DNA from: Acinetobacter sp. SFB
Lineage (GTDB): Bacteria > Pseudomonadota > Gammaproteobacteria > Pseudomonadales > Moraxellaceae
NCBI RefSeq assembly: GCF_001647545.1
Contig: NZ_LSZH01000012.1
Location: 368,431-432,430 of the forward strand
Length of the DNA stretch: 64,000 nt
Reading direction: 5' to 3'
Shown: positions 54,808 to 63,917 of the stretch, piece after piece
Position numbering within the stretch: the stretch's first letter is position 1
Layout: each line of letters begins with the position of its first letter
Program-made: the position numbers and the translations under genes
The notes under the pieces: model-generated
The model's input: only the letters and a program-made list of their open reading frames with translations
Database searches by the model: none
What the model was told of the DNA's origin: nothing

Positions 54808-55818
54808 TTATGCTTGAACAGATTGTACAAATAAATCACGGTATTTACGGCATTGCTCTGCTGTTAAAGCAAAAACACCCGAACCACCTTTTTGGAAAGT
54901 TAACCAATGGAAATCAACAGTATTAAAGTTCTGTTTCATTGCCCATTCAGAATTACCCACTTCAATGACAATCAAGCCATCTTCAGTCAAGTAATCTGCA
55001 GCTTGCGCCAGCATTTTACGCACCAGATCCAAACCATCTTGACCGGCAGCAAGTGCTAGTTCTGGTTCATGTAAAAACTCTGCCGGCAAATCCGCCATAT
55101 CTTCTGCATCGACATAGGGAGGATTCGACACGATTAAATCATATTGATTTTCAGCAGGAATTTTTGCAAATAAATCTGATTCCAACAATGCAACCTGATA
55201 TTGCATATTGTGATGTTCAGCGTTAATCGACGCAACTTCTAAAGCTTCTTTCGAAATATCGGTCGCATCCACTTCAGATTCTGGGAACGCATAAGCCAAG
55301 GCAATTGCAATACAGCCCGAACCGGTACACATGTCTAAAATACGGCGTGGCATTTTAGGATTTGGATTTTCAGGAAGATTGTTTAAAGCTTCACGCACTA
55401 AGCCGTTTTCATCTAGGCAGTACGGTGCAAAACGTTGATTAATCAACTCTGCAATTGGCGAACGCGGAATAAGCACACGTTCATCTACGTAATAAGGTTT
55501 ATCGCAGAAATATGCAAGATTCAACAAATATGAAGTGGGCACTTTTTCATTGATACGACGCTCAAGTAAACTGATAAATTCAGCTTTTTCACTTGGCAGT
55601 AATTTCGCATCTAGAATTTCCGGATTAGCGCTCCAGTCCAAGGCCAATGTTTGCAATACTAAAGCCGAGCTTTCTGCAAAAAAGTCCTCAGTACCTTGAC
55701 CTAAATGTGCATCGTATTGACGTAGAGCTGAAACACCAAAACGGATAAAATCACGAATGGTGGTTAGGTTTTCAGCGGCTTCCTGTAAATGTTCAGGGCT
55801 AATAGTCAGTTGATCCAC
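54808..55818 (-). CDS. prmB: Ribosomal protein L3 glutamine methyltransferase
   Basis: A 336-residue SAM-dependent methyltransferase modifying a Gln of L3. SAM motif I is ILDMCTGSGCIAIALAYAFP; the glutamine-binding NPPY is in LIVSNPPYVDAEDM. Precedes aroC by 12 bases, so they form an operon. The size and N-terminal domain match PrmB rather than PrmC. Confidence 0.94.
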   Translation of the reverse strand: MDQLTISPEHLQEAAENLTTIRDFIRFGVSALRQYDAHLGQGTEDFFAESSALVLQTLALDWSANPEILDAKLLPSEKAEFISLLERRINEKVPTSYLLNLAYFCDKPYYVDERVLIPRSPIAELINQRFAPYCLDENGLVREALNNLPENPNPKMPRRILDMCTGSGCIAIALAYAFPESEVDATDISKEALEVASINAEHHNMQYQVALLESDLFAKIPAENQYDLIVSNPPYVDAEDMADLPAEFLHEPELALAAGQDGLDLVRKMLAQAADYLTEDGLIVIEVGNSEWAMKQNFNTVDFHWLTFQKGGSGVFALTAEQCRKYRDLFVQSVQA

Positions 55819-55909
55819 TTAAGGCGTCTCCAAGGTCAAATTTTTTAAAGCGCCTTATGATACCTTGTTTTAGCGGTTTTTTATAATGTTTCAATCAGCT
55901 TCAAAACAA

Positions 55910-56290
55910 TTATCTATAGGCTAATTGCTTGGTTTGATAATAGTAAGCTCGCTCCATTGTCATTTCTAATACGCATTTTGCTTGTCGAAGCTCTATCGAT
56001 GCAGAGATCACATTGTAATAGCATTGTTGATTAAGACGGCTTTCCCAGAGTTGATGTTGTTGCTTCACACTGCTTTGACTATCGCCACTATTTTTTAAAT
56101 AATTTTTAAAGTATTTGTTTAAAAGTTTTCCCTGCGTTTTTAACTCCTTATCCACACAATTTTTGACTGTGGCAGTTTGACCATAAGAGGTGTTTAGACA
56201 TTTGTTATATTGGTCGGAATATCCCTGTGCTAAAACCGAGCTTGAACCCAGAGCAGCCGCACTAAAAATCACTGGCAACAAAAATCGCAT
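55910..56290 (-). CDS. Small periplasmic LprI/DUF1311-like protein
   Basis: 126 residues from ATG 56290, with GGGGAA upstream, and a signal peptide ending near VLAQ. The mature part has four Cys and the family pattern CLNTSYGQTATVKNCVDKEL ... QHQLWESRLNQQCYY. LprI-like proteins inhibit lysozyme in some species; function here unproven. Half-homologue of the 50.2 kb protein. Confidence 0.7.
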   Translation of the reverse strand: MRFLLPVIFSAAALGSSSVLAQGYSDQYNKCLNTSYGQTATVKNCVDKELKTQGKLLNKYFKNYLKNSGDSQSSVKQQHQLWESRLNQQCYYNVISASIELRQAKCVLEMTMERAYYYQTKQLAYR

Positions 56291-56489
56291 ACTATTCCCC
56301 TGTCTTAAATGACTCAATTTTAAATACTATTGTTTTGTTTATTCAGGGATATTACAACAATCATGTATAAATTCCTATAACACGGCAGTTTAAGCCCGTA
56401 GCCGATAAAAAACTTCCTTACCATTACACATTGAATCTGCGCCAAATGCCCTTATATAGTTTCTATTCTTTTTCTGAATATTTATTGTT

Positions 56490-56795
56490 ATGAGCTACAA
56501 ACACAATAATTTAATGGCAATGCGCCAAAACTATTGGAATGACACAGATTCAGTCCAAGTTGAAAGCGAGAAACAGTTCTTTCAGCAAACCTTGATTGAA
56601 CATGATATCTATACATCTCCATCAGAAGATGATGCCAAATATCTGTTCTTTAGCCTACCCAGCATTATTATTGTAAAAGGTTATGCTTTAGGCTTTCAAC
56701 ATGACAGCGTTCAAGCCATGATTTTTAAACATATTCACGATAATAAAACCGTATTGAAGCAAAAAAGCGACATTAAAATTCAGTTCCGTATGTAA
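56490..56795 (+). CDS. Uncharacterised small protein
   Basis: 101 residues, no signal or membrane segment. It has a plausible alpha/beta pattern (DDAKYLFFSLPSIIIVKGYALGF). ATG 56490 lacks a clear ribosome-binding site. No family recognised; context (LprI-like gene divergent, UbiB-like kinase downstream) is uninformative. Confidence 0.5.
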   Translation: MSYKHNNLMAMRQNYWNDTDSVQVESEKQFFQQTLIEHDIYTSPSEDDAKYLFFSLPSIIIVKGYALGFQHDSVQAMIFKHIHDNKTVLKQKSDIKIQFRM

Positions 56796-57051
56796 ATATT
56801 TATACCCATAAATGATCATTTTATGTGATCAAATTCCCTTAAAGTCCAATAAAGTGGTGTGACCAATTGATCTTACACAGGTGAAAAACACCCACCTCCT
56901 ACAAGACTCACGCTTTTTATTGATAAATAAATTAAATATTAAGCATATTAAGGTGCTGTACCACAGGTTGAACTTTTTTAATACGTGAATACGCGGTAAT
57001 ATCCGCTACAATAAACTATTCTGCGACTTGCTGATTAAAGGATTTTGTTTA

Positions 57052-58425
57052 ATGTCAGATCAGAACGATAAGCTTAAACAACTCAAAACTTCCTCTATGG
57101 ATCGACGCTTATCTATCGCTAAAGCTTCATTACTAGCAGGAACACGTTGGGCTGCCTCTAGCGCGACTACCATGTTTTCCAATGAAGCTGATAAAGACAA
57201 GAAACGTAAAAAAGCCATGAAAGAACAGGCTAATTATCTTGTTTCAGAAATTGGAAAACTGAAAGGTTCTATCGTTAAGATTGGGCAAATGATGGCGCTA
57301 TATGGTGAACATTTTTTACCTGAAGAAATTACTCAAGCGCTGAATACTTTAAATAATCAAACCATCGCTCTTGCATGGCCCGCAATTAAAGAACATTTAG
57401 AACAACAATTGGGTACCAAACTCAATGATTTAACTATTGATCATGAACCACTCGGCACTGCATCTTTAGCGCAAGTCCATCGTGCTACGCGCAAATCAGA
57501 TGGTTTGGAAATTGTCCTTAAAATTCAATATCCAGGTGTAGCCGCTGCCATTGATTCGGATATGAGTCTATTTAGAAATATGCTCAAATTAACCCGTATG
57601 GTGCCGCAAACACGTGAATTTGATCAATGGTTTGATGAAGTTCGCGAAATGATGCATCGTGAAGTGGATTATGGTATTGAAGCTGCAACAACACGTCGTT
57701 TTGCCGAGCGTTTAAAAGATGATCCGCGCTATATCGTTCCTCAAATTGTTGATGAATATTGTACCGATCAAATTCTGTGCATGACTTTTGAACGCGGTGT
57801 ACCGATCAATAGCCCTGTCATGCTCTCTCTACCTCAAGAACGTCGCAATCAAATCGGTGAAGCTTCACTCGAGATTGCTGTACGTGAAATATTTGAATGG
57901 GGTGAAATGCAGACCGATCCAAATTTTGGTAATTATTTGGTGCGTTTAGGCAATAGTGAAGACAGCCAAGATAAAATTGTCCTGTTAGATTTTGGAGCGA
58001 TTCGTCAATTTGATGAACACTTGCTGAGTGTTGCACGCAATTTAATCCAGGCCGGTTATCATCACGATAGTGATGAAATGGTTCGTGCCATGACCGGCTA
58101 TGAATTCTTTGATTCAATTCCGCAAAACATCAAGCCTGATATGGCAAAAGTGTTTTTACTCGCCACAGAAGCGTTTAGTACAACAGCAAATAATCCTGAC
58201 TTGCCTGAAGGTGTTATGGATGAGCAGCAACGCTACGATTGGAAAAAAAGCCAATTGCATAGTCGCGTAATGCAACGTGCCTCAAAATCGATGGCATCGC
58301 GTTATTTCAGTGTCCCACCGAAAGAATTTATGTTTATTAGCCGTAAATTCATTGGCGCATATACCTTTATGACCGTGATCGATGCAAAAACCAACGTGCG
58401 CCAAATGGTCACAAAATTTTTATAA
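57052..58425 (+). CDS. ABC1/UbiB-family atypical kinase
   Basis: A 457-residue protein-kinase-like enzyme. The KxGQ motif is VKIGQMMALYGEHFLP, the modified A-rich loop GTASLAQVHRA, the VAIK-like Lys IVLKIQYPG and the metal DFG is LLDFGAIRQF. It is shorter than E. coli UbiB and lacks its C-terminal membrane helices, so it is an AarF paralogue; a quinone or lipid-related role is only inferred. The start at ATG 57052 has AAAGGA upstream. Confidence 0.88.
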   Translation: MSDQNDKLKQLKTSSMDRRLSIAKASLLAGTRWAASSATTMFSNEADKDKKRKKAMKEQANYLVSEIGKLKGSIVKIGQMMALYGEHFLPEEITQALNTLNNQTIALAWPAIKEHLEQQLGTKLNDLTIDHEPLGTASLAQVHRATRKSDGLEIVLKIQYPGVAAAIDSDMSLFRNMLKLTRMVPQTREFDQWFDEVREMMHREVDYGIEAATTRRFAERLKDDPRYIVPQIVDEYCTDQILCMTFERGVPINSPVMLSLPQERRNQIGEASLEIAVREIFEWGEMQTDPNFGNYLVRLGNSEDSQDKIVLLDFGAIRQFDEHLLSVARNLIQAGYHHDSDEMVRAMTGYEFFDSIPQNIKPDMAKVFLLATEAFSTTANNPDLPEGVMDEQQRYDWKKSQLHSRVMQRASKSMASRYFSVPPKEFMFISRKFIGAYTFMTVIDAKTNVRQMVTKFL

Positions 58426-58433
58426 TCATTGCT

Positions 58434-58470
58434 GACTAGGATGACATTATTGTCATTCTAGTCAATCTTT
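58434..58470 (+). terminator. Terminator after the UbiB-like gene
   Basis: TGACTAGGATGACA / TGTCATTCTAGTCA, 14-bp stem with one G-T pair and a 4-base loop, then ATCTTTACTTT. Confidence 0.82.
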
Positions 58471-58650
58471 ACTTTCTGACCCGCTTTTATAATGATTAAA
58501 AATAAATATTATTCAATTATTTAATAAATTAAGAATTCATTTTAGACCGTTCATCCAAGTCAATTTAAATTGTCAGTCACGACATAGTTATTTCCATCGT
58601 CCCATGTCAGCATAAAAATATAAAGAATCGAAAAATGATGGACAATAACC

Positions 58651-59946
58651 ATGACCAATATGGTAAATAAAGCACAAGGATTTGGGCTATCACTGATCAC
58701 TAAAATTGCCGGTAGCGAGGTTCTTGATCAATTCAAACTACGTAAATTTATTGAAAAATCTTTATATCAGGGGTCAAAAATCGGCTTTAAAACATTAAGT
58801 AAAACCCAAAAGGTATTTCAAGCAGATTCACATGTCAGCAAACAACGTTTATCGAATCAACACAAATCATTATTTGACTTAAGCCTGACCGAAGAACAAC
58901 AAATGACCTGCGATGTGATGGATCATTTTGCATCAGAAGTGCTTTATCCATTGGCAACTCAAGCTGACCAAGATGAAAAGTTTCCCGTGGCACTCTGGCA
59001 ACATGCAACAGACTTGGGACTAAACAACTACGCACTTCCCGAATCTCTGGGTGGAGTAGCAACTGAAAAAAATATTCTCAGTAACATATTAATCGCTGAA
59101 CATTTAGCCAAAGGGGATTTCAGTTTAACCGCAGGCTTACTTTCAACATTTAGTGTGATAAATGCAATCACCCACTGGGGTTCGGAAACAATTCAGTCCA
59201 CCTATTTGCCTGGTTTTGCAAATGATCCAGATATTCACGCGACATTTGCGGTACAAGAAGCAACCGCTGCATTCAATCCTTTCGAGCTAAAAACCAAGGC
59301 GAATTCAATGGATGGGAAATACACCCTTCATGGAGAAAAAACTTTAGTTTTATTGGGGGAAACTGCCGATCTATTTCTGGTAAATGCTGAACTGAATGGC
59401 TCACCCGAAGTGTTCATCGTAAAACGTGACAGCAGTATTACTGCAAAAAAAAGTTCAGCAATGGGCCTAAAAGCTGCTGAAACTGTAACCTTACACTTCA
59501 ATCATAGCCCTGCTGAATTATTAGGTGATGATGACTTTAATTATTCTACTTTTTTAGATTTAGGCAATTTAATGTGGTGTGCGATGGCTGTGGGAACCTG
59601 TGAAACAGTAAAAGCTTACTGCATTCAATATGCCAATGAACGTACAGCTTTTGGCGAACCTATTTCACACCGCCAGAGTGTGGCTTTCATGATTGCAGAC
59701 ATGGCGATTGAAATTGATGCCATGCGTATGTTGATTCTAAATGCTGCCAGTCTGGCTGAGGCAGGCCAGCCTTTTCATCGTGAAGCCTATCTAGCGCGTC
59801 TACTTTGCGCCGAGAAATCGATGAAAATTGGCACCGATGGTGTGCAAATTCTGGGTGGTCACGGATTTACCAAGGAACATCCGGTTGAGCGTTGGTATCG
59901 TGATTTACGTGCTACAGCGATCTTACATTCAGGCTTACATGCTTAA
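58651..59946 (+). CDS. Acyl-CoA dehydrogenase-like protein lacking the usual catalytic Glu
   Basis: A 431-residue ACAD-fold protein with a ~75-residue N-terminal extension. LTEEQQMTCDVMDHFASEV begins the domain; ANERTAFGEPISHRQSVAFMIADM and QILGGHGFTKEHPVERWYRDLR are the C-terminal signatures. It ends RATAILHSGLHA, where related proteins have MEGG or YEGT with the catalytic Glu; here the aligned residue appears to be His. It may pair with the ACAD encoded 26 bases downstream, as in heteromeric ACADs. Confidence 0.8.
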   Translation: MTNMVNKAQGFGLSLITKIAGSEVLDQFKLRKFIEKSLYQGSKIGFKTLSKTQKVFQADSHVSKQRLSNQHKSLFDLSLTEEQQMTCDVMDHFASEVLYPLATQADQDEKFPVALWQHATDLGLNNYALPESLGGVATEKNILSNILIAEHLAKGDFSLTAGLLSTFSVINAITHWGSETIQSTYLPGFANDPDIHATFAVQEATAAFNPFELKTKANSMDGKYTLHGEKTLVLLGETADLFLVNAELNGSPEVFIVKRDSSITAKKSSAMGLKAAETVTLHFNHSPAELLGDDDFNYSTFLDLGNLMWCAMAVGTCETVKAYCIQYANERTAFGEPISHRQSVAFMIADMAIEIDAMRMLILNAASLAEAGQPFHREAYLARLLCAEKSMKIGTDGVQILGGHGFTKEHPVERWYRDLRATAILHSGLHA

Positions 59947-59971
59947 TCTGTAAAATAAGGAATTAATACAG

Positions 59972-61171
59972 ATGAATTTACAAAATCCTAAAAAATTTAA
60001 AATGTTGATCGATCAAGCTCATGAATCAGCTTTAAATGTATTACGCCCTATTTCACGTAAATATGACAAAGCCGAACACAGCTATCCCAAGGAACTCGAC
60101 ATGTTTTCCTCACTCATTGATGGCATGAATGAGGGTGGAGAAGGCATTAATGCCGGAGCAGCTGTCGGAAAACGTGGCAACACTGAGGTCGGAAATAAAA
60201 ATGGCGTCAATATGTCTACGGTACTTGGAGTGATAGAGATGTGCTATGGCGATACGGGATTATTGCTGAGCATGCCACGTCAGGGTTTAGGAAATTCTGC
60301 CATTGCAGCGGTTGCAAATGAGGAGCAACTGGATCGATTTAAAGGAACATGGGCGGCAATGGCGATTACTGAACCCAGCTGCGGATCAGACTCTGCTGCC
60401 ATTCGTACTACAGCCACAAAAGAGGGTAACGATTACATCTTAAATGGCGAAAAGATTTTCGTAACTTCTGGCGAGCGCGCAGACTCGGTTGTAGTCTGGG
60501 CAACTTTGAATAAAAAACTTGGACGTGCCGCCATTAAGTCCTTTGTCGTTCCAAAAGGAACAGCCGGCATGAAAGTAGAACGTCTGGAGCTTAAATTGGG
60601 GATCAAAGCATCCGGCACGGCTGCCATCAGCTTTATTAACTGCCGGGTGCCTGCAGAAAATTTGCTGGGTCATGCTGAAATTGATGTTGCCAAAGGCTTC
60701 GCAGGCGTCATGGAAACTTTTGACAATACTCGTCCTTTAGTTGCTGCAATGGCGGTCGGTTGTGCAAAAGCCTCTTTAGAAAGAATTAAGCAAATTTTTA
60801 AAGATCAATTAGATGAAAATTACGCTACTCCTTATTTGCAAACTTCTTATATTGCAGCACAAATTTATCGGATGGAAGCAGAATGGGAAGCTGCCCGCTT
60901 ACTGACCATGAAAGCAGCTTGGATGGCAGATAATAAAAAGCCCAATTCACGTGAAGCTTCCATTTCTAAAGCAAAAGCTGGAAAAATGTGTAATGAGATC
61001 ACCTTAAAATGCGTGGAACTTGCTGCAAGTGTGGGGTATAACGAAGAGGAATTATTGGAAAAATGGGCGCGTGACTCGAAAATCCTTGATATTTTTGAAG
61101 GCACTCAACAAATACAGCAACTGATTATAGCCCGTCGTGAATTGGGCAAGAGCTCAAGTGAATTAAAATAA
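59972..61171 (+). CDS. Acyl-CoA dehydrogenase
   Basis: A 399-residue flavoprotein with all catalytic blocks. FAD loop AMAITEPSCGSDSAAIRTTA, GEKIFVTSGERAD and ILDIFEGTQQIQQLIIARREL, where the Glu of FEGT is the catalytic base. Probably co-transcribed with the preceding ACAD-like gene (26-base gap, AAGGA upstream). No thiolase or hydratase genes nearby, so the chain length or substrate is open. Confidence 0.9.
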   Translation: MNLQNPKKFKMLIDQAHESALNVLRPISRKYDKAEHSYPKELDMFSSLIDGMNEGGEGINAGAAVGKRGNTEVGNKNGVNMSTVLGVIEMCYGDTGLLLSMPRQGLGNSAIAAVANEEQLDRFKGTWAAMAITEPSCGSDSAAIRTTATKEGNDYILNGEKIFVTSGERADSVVVWATLNKKLGRAAIKSFVVPKGTAGMKVERLELKLGIKASGTAAISFINCRVPAENLLGHAEIDVAKGFAGVMETFDNTRPLVAAMAVGCAKASLERIKQIFKDQLDENYATPYLQTSYIAAQIYRMEAEWEAARLLTMKAAWMADNKKPNSREASISKAKAGKMCNEITLKCVELAASVGYNEEELLEKWARDSKILDIFEGTQQIQQLIIARRELGKSSSELK

Positions 61172-61204
61172 GTTTTATACATTTTCTCTGCATAAAAAAC
61201 GCAT

Positions 61205-61256
61205 AAGAGATAGATTTTTATTAAGTATAAGGTTATAAAAATCCATCTCTTTTTTA
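61205..61256 (+). terminator. Terminator of the ACAD pair
   Basis: AAGAGAT/ATCTCTT and GATTTTTAT/ATAAAAATC stacked stems with one A/C mismatch, 13-base loop and T-run. Confidence 0.82.
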
Positions 61257-61273
61257 TTTCTATATTTAAGTTT

Positions 61274-61759
61274 ATGTATCAAGTTAGACCTATTCAAGCA
61301 CAAGATAATGCTGAAATTGCACGTATCATTCGCGAAGTTTCCCAAGAATTTGGACTTTCCCCTGAATCAGGTTTTGCTGTAGCTGATCCAATTTTAGATA
61401 ATTTATACACAGTTTATCATCAACCTAATGCTCAATATTGGGTGATTGAAAATGATCAGGGAAAAATTTTGGGTGGCGGTGGTTTATCTCCTTTAAAAGG
61501 TGATCCCTCGATTCTTGAAATTCAAAAAATGTATTTTTTACCTGAAGCTCGAGGCTTAGGATTTGCCAAGCACATTCTGGAAAAAGCTTTTCAATTTACT
61601 TTACAGAATGGTTTCCAATCTTGTTATTTAGAAACCACCAAAGAACTTTGGCAAGCAGTTAAACTTTATGAAAAATTGGGTTTTGAGTATTTAAATTATC
61701 CCAAAGGTAACACTGGACATAGTCATGCATGTGAAATTTGGATGGAAAAAAGATTGTAA
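61274..61759 (+). CDS. GNAT-family N-acetyltransferase
   Basis: 161 residues. Motif A is MYFLPEARGLGFAKHILEKAF; C-terminal AVKLYEKLGFEYL. The GGGGLSPLKGDPSILEIQKMY segment resembles a glutamate-/small-molecule-type GNAT, but the substrate is unknown. No good ribosome-binding site; its ATG follows the ACAD terminator by 18 bases. Confidence 0.82.
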   Translation: MYQVRPIQAQDNAEIARIIREVSQEFGLSPESGFAVADPILDNLYTVYHQPNAQYWVIENDQGKILGGGGLSPLKGDPSILEIQKMYFLPEARGLGFAKHILEKAFQFTLQNGFQSCYLETTKELWQAVKLYEKLGFEYLNYPKGNTGHSHACEIWMEKRL

Positions 61760-61882
61760 TTTTTGCATATTTTTAAACTCCTCTCTTCGCTCTAAAATAA
61801 TACTTTTTTAAATTAAAATTTGTTCTATCCATTTATTTTATTAATATCTGATGTGAGCATTTGCTTACATGGAAAGTATTTA

Positions 61883-61910
61883 TTGACGCCTATGCTACAA
61901 CCATTATTAG
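61883..61910 (+). promoter_or_regulatory. Candidate small-RNA promoter
   Basis: TTGACG (61883-61888), 16-base spacer, TATTAG (61905-61910). Confidence 0.45.
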
Positions 61911-61916
61911 TCTTAA

Positions 61917-62053
61917 AATAAAAATATCAGGAAGCAGGATGTTTCCATAATAAAAACAATAAACGATGTAAGCAGGATGCATAAAGGTAAAACAGAAGTT
62001 ATTCCTTGTAACTAATATAAGTAAGCCCCGTCACGATGATGGGGCTTATTTTT
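61917..62053 (+). ncRNA. Candidate intergenic small RNA
   Basis: About 137 bases between a sigma-70-like promoter and the terminator AAGCCCC / GGGGCTT + TTATTTTT (62023-62053). No ORF fits. The sequence AAGCAGGATG occurs twice in it (near 61932 and 61970), once inside a small GGAA/TTCC hairpin, as an unpaired-seed region might. The terminator cannot belong to the GNAT gene, which is 260 bases away, unless that mRNA has a long 3' end. Confidence 0.45.
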
Positions 62054-62158
62054 GTCAAGAATTTTCAAACCTTAACAAGAATAAGCCAAAATCTGTACAG
62101 CTTGATTAGTTCATCTTGTTAATGTTGATCTTTCAATAAGTAATTCAGGATCACTAAA

Positions 62159-62701
62159 ATGACTAAGAAAGCCTTATTTATTACTTCCAATGTGGGCGTA
62201 GAACAAGATGAGCTGATTAAACCATCTGAATATTTACAATCAAAAGGTATTGAAGTGATTCATGCCGCAGAAGAACAAAAGGATGTTCAAACTGTTAAGA
62301 GTGATAAGGAACCTGCAACCGCTTATACTCCGCAAACAACTTTATCTAAAGTATCTCCAGAAGATTATGATATTTTGGTCATCCCTGGAGGAACAGTTAA
62401 TGCAGACACTTTACGTTTAAATGAAGATGCTCATAAAATTATTCAGCACTTTACAGATAATGCAAAACCGATTGCTGCTATTTGTCACGGACCGTGGGTA
62501 TTAATTAATGCTGAAAGAATTAAAGACAAAAATTTAACTTCTTATAAGAGTATAAAACTAGATTTAGAAAATGCCGGAGCTAACTGGGTGGATGAAGAAG
62601 TTCATCGTTGCAATACTAATAATTGGCCATTAATTACATCGCGAAGCCCAGATGATATTTCAGCTTTTAACCAAGCCATTGTGCAAGAATTGAGTAATTA
62701 A
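62159..62701 (+). CDS. DJ-1/PfpI-family protein
   Basis: A 180-residue class-I glutamine-amidotransferase-like protein. The nucleophile elbow AAICHGPWVLI has Cys followed by His; LVIPGGTVNADTLR contains the conserved region and EVHRCNTNNWPLITSRSPDD the C-terminal block. Relatives act as glyoxalase III/chaperone or general stress proteins (YhbO-like). CAGGA lies before the ATG. Confidence 0.88.
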   Translation: MTKKALFITSNVGVEQDELIKPSEYLQSKGIEVIHAAEEQKDVQTVKSDKEPATAYTPQTTLSKVSPEDYDILVIPGGTVNADTLRLNEDAHKIIQHFTDNAKPIAAICHGPWVLINAERIKDKNLTSYKSIKLDLENAGANWVDEEVHRCNTNNWPLITSRSPDDISAFNQAIVQELSN

Positions 62702-62710
62702 CAAAAGCTT

Positions 62711-62750
62711 AAACCAAGCGTCCCATTAATATAATGGGACGCTTGGTTTA
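62711..62750. terminator. Terminator of the PfpI gene
   Basis: A long near-perfect hairpin: AAACCAAGCGTCCCATTA and its complement with a tetraloop-like ATAT centre, 10 bases after the stop. Confidence 0.85.
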
Positions 62751-62899
62751 AAGATGAAAATATTAAATTATTGACTGATTAATTCATAAAAATGCTTCAT
62801 AAATCATTTGAATAATAGTAAACATCGACTATTGACTCGTTTTACCCAGGCCACTAGCATAACTCCAATAAAATTTACTTTTGGTTTTTAACCTTGTTG

Positions 62900-63475
62900 A
62901 TGACGTGCCATTTATATAATTTACGTTCAAAATTATCTGATATTCATTTTTTTACATTTAAATCAACAGCTATTGCCATAACTGTTCTAGCTTTTACCGG
63001 CTGTACATCTTTCAGTGGAGGTTCAGTGGCTAAACGATCTGCTAAATTATCCAAGGGCATACAAAAAGCATATGCTGTTGCGCCAGATACTGCGAATCGT
63101 GTATCTCCAATGATTATCCAAAGTGCAGAAAAATATGCGGTGGATCCCTTACTATTAGCCGCTATGATTAGACAAGAATCTAGTTATAGAAACTATGCTA
63201 TTTCACCGGCGGGGGCTGTGGGGCTAACTCAAGTAATTCCGCGTTACTGGCAACAGATATGTCCAGGTGATTTAAGTGATGAATATCATAATATTAATTG
63301 TGGAACGTATATTCTAGCCTCCTACAACAATAAAGCGGGGAGTTGGCCTAAAGCGCTTGCTTATTACAATGTTGGACCTACAGGCTATAATTCTAATCTC
63401 AAGATGAAGAAACAAGGTGAAAAATATGCCCGACAAGTTAAACAGCATCACGCTACCTTAAAAGATGCTTTATAA
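62900..63475 (+). CDS. Lytic transglycosylase (SLT) lipoprotein
   Basis: 191 residues from ATG 62900 (two TTG codons directly before it are also possible). A lipobox LAFTGC, rather far from the start at Cys35, indicates outer-membrane anchoring. The SLT domain follows: AAMIRQESSYRNYAISPAGAVGLTQVIP with the catalytic Glu in RQESS, and YILASYNNKAGSWPKALAYYNVG. It cleaves peptidoglycan between MurNAc and GlcNAc. Standalone. Confidence 0.85.
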   Translation: MTCHLYNLRSKLSDIHFFTFKSTAIAITVLAFTGCTSFSGGSVAKRSAKLSKGIQKAYAVAPDTANRVSPMIIQSAEKYAVDPLLLAAMIRQESSYRNYAISPAGAVGLTQVIPRYWQQICPGDLSDEYHNINCGTYILASYNNKAGSWPKALAYYNVGPTGYNSNLKMKKQGEKYARQVKQHHATLKDAL

Positions 63476-63614
63476 ATTAATCGAAATCCTCCTATCAAAT
63501 TAGATTGGAGGTAATTCTGCCTACTCATTAGATCTCTTGTGTAATAAACACCCCCATAACTTTTAGGAGCAAAAAAGCCCTTCCTTTCTTTCAAACTTCA
63601 TTTGATGGGAGTAA

Positions 63615-63788
63615 CTAGCTTGAAGTTTTCATATCCATCGAATCTACGGCTTGCAATTCATAATCTTCATGCTCGCTTAGCCACTCGACTCCCATAAATA
63701 AAGCAAGATCCAAGACTGAAATTTCAAGTTTATTGGCTTTCCGAAAATCTAGCGCTTTCCGGTCATAAGACAAGCTTATACGGCTCAT
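63615..63788 (-). CDS. Small uncharacterised protein beside the rRNA operon
   Basis: A 57-residue ORF with AGGAGAG 5 bases before the ATG. It reads MSRISLSYDRKALDFRKANK, then LEISVLDLALFMGVEWLSEH, and ends MDMKTSS. Good codon texture, no membrane segment or family known to me. On the same strand as the 5S rRNA but separated from it by a strong terminator. Confidence 0.6.
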   Translation of the reverse strand: MSRISLSYDRKALDFRKANKLEISVLDLALFMGVEWLSEHEDYELQAVDSMDMKTSS

Positions 63789-63873
63789 TGGACTCTCCTA
63801 TACTAGAATCCATATAAATAAACATAGTGATCAGTAATATGATCATGCAATTTCAGCACTTTATTTTGAACAT

Positions 63874-63905
63874 AAAAAACCCCCTCAATTTCTTGAGGGG
63901 GTTTT
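63874..63905 (-). terminator. rRNA operon terminator
   Basis: AAAACCCCCTCAA / TTGAGGGGGTTTT, 13-bp GC-rich-core stem, followed by TTTTTT on the minus strand, just after 5S rRNA. Confidence 0.9.
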
Positions 63906-63917
63906 CAGGAATAATGA

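Larger units (their letters stand above)
61760..62158. other. Intergenic region with a candidate small RNA
   Basis: 399 bases between the GNAT and PfpI genes. It has its own promoter-like boxes and a strong terminator (see the ncRNA entry). No ORF of coding quality. Confidence 0.5.
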
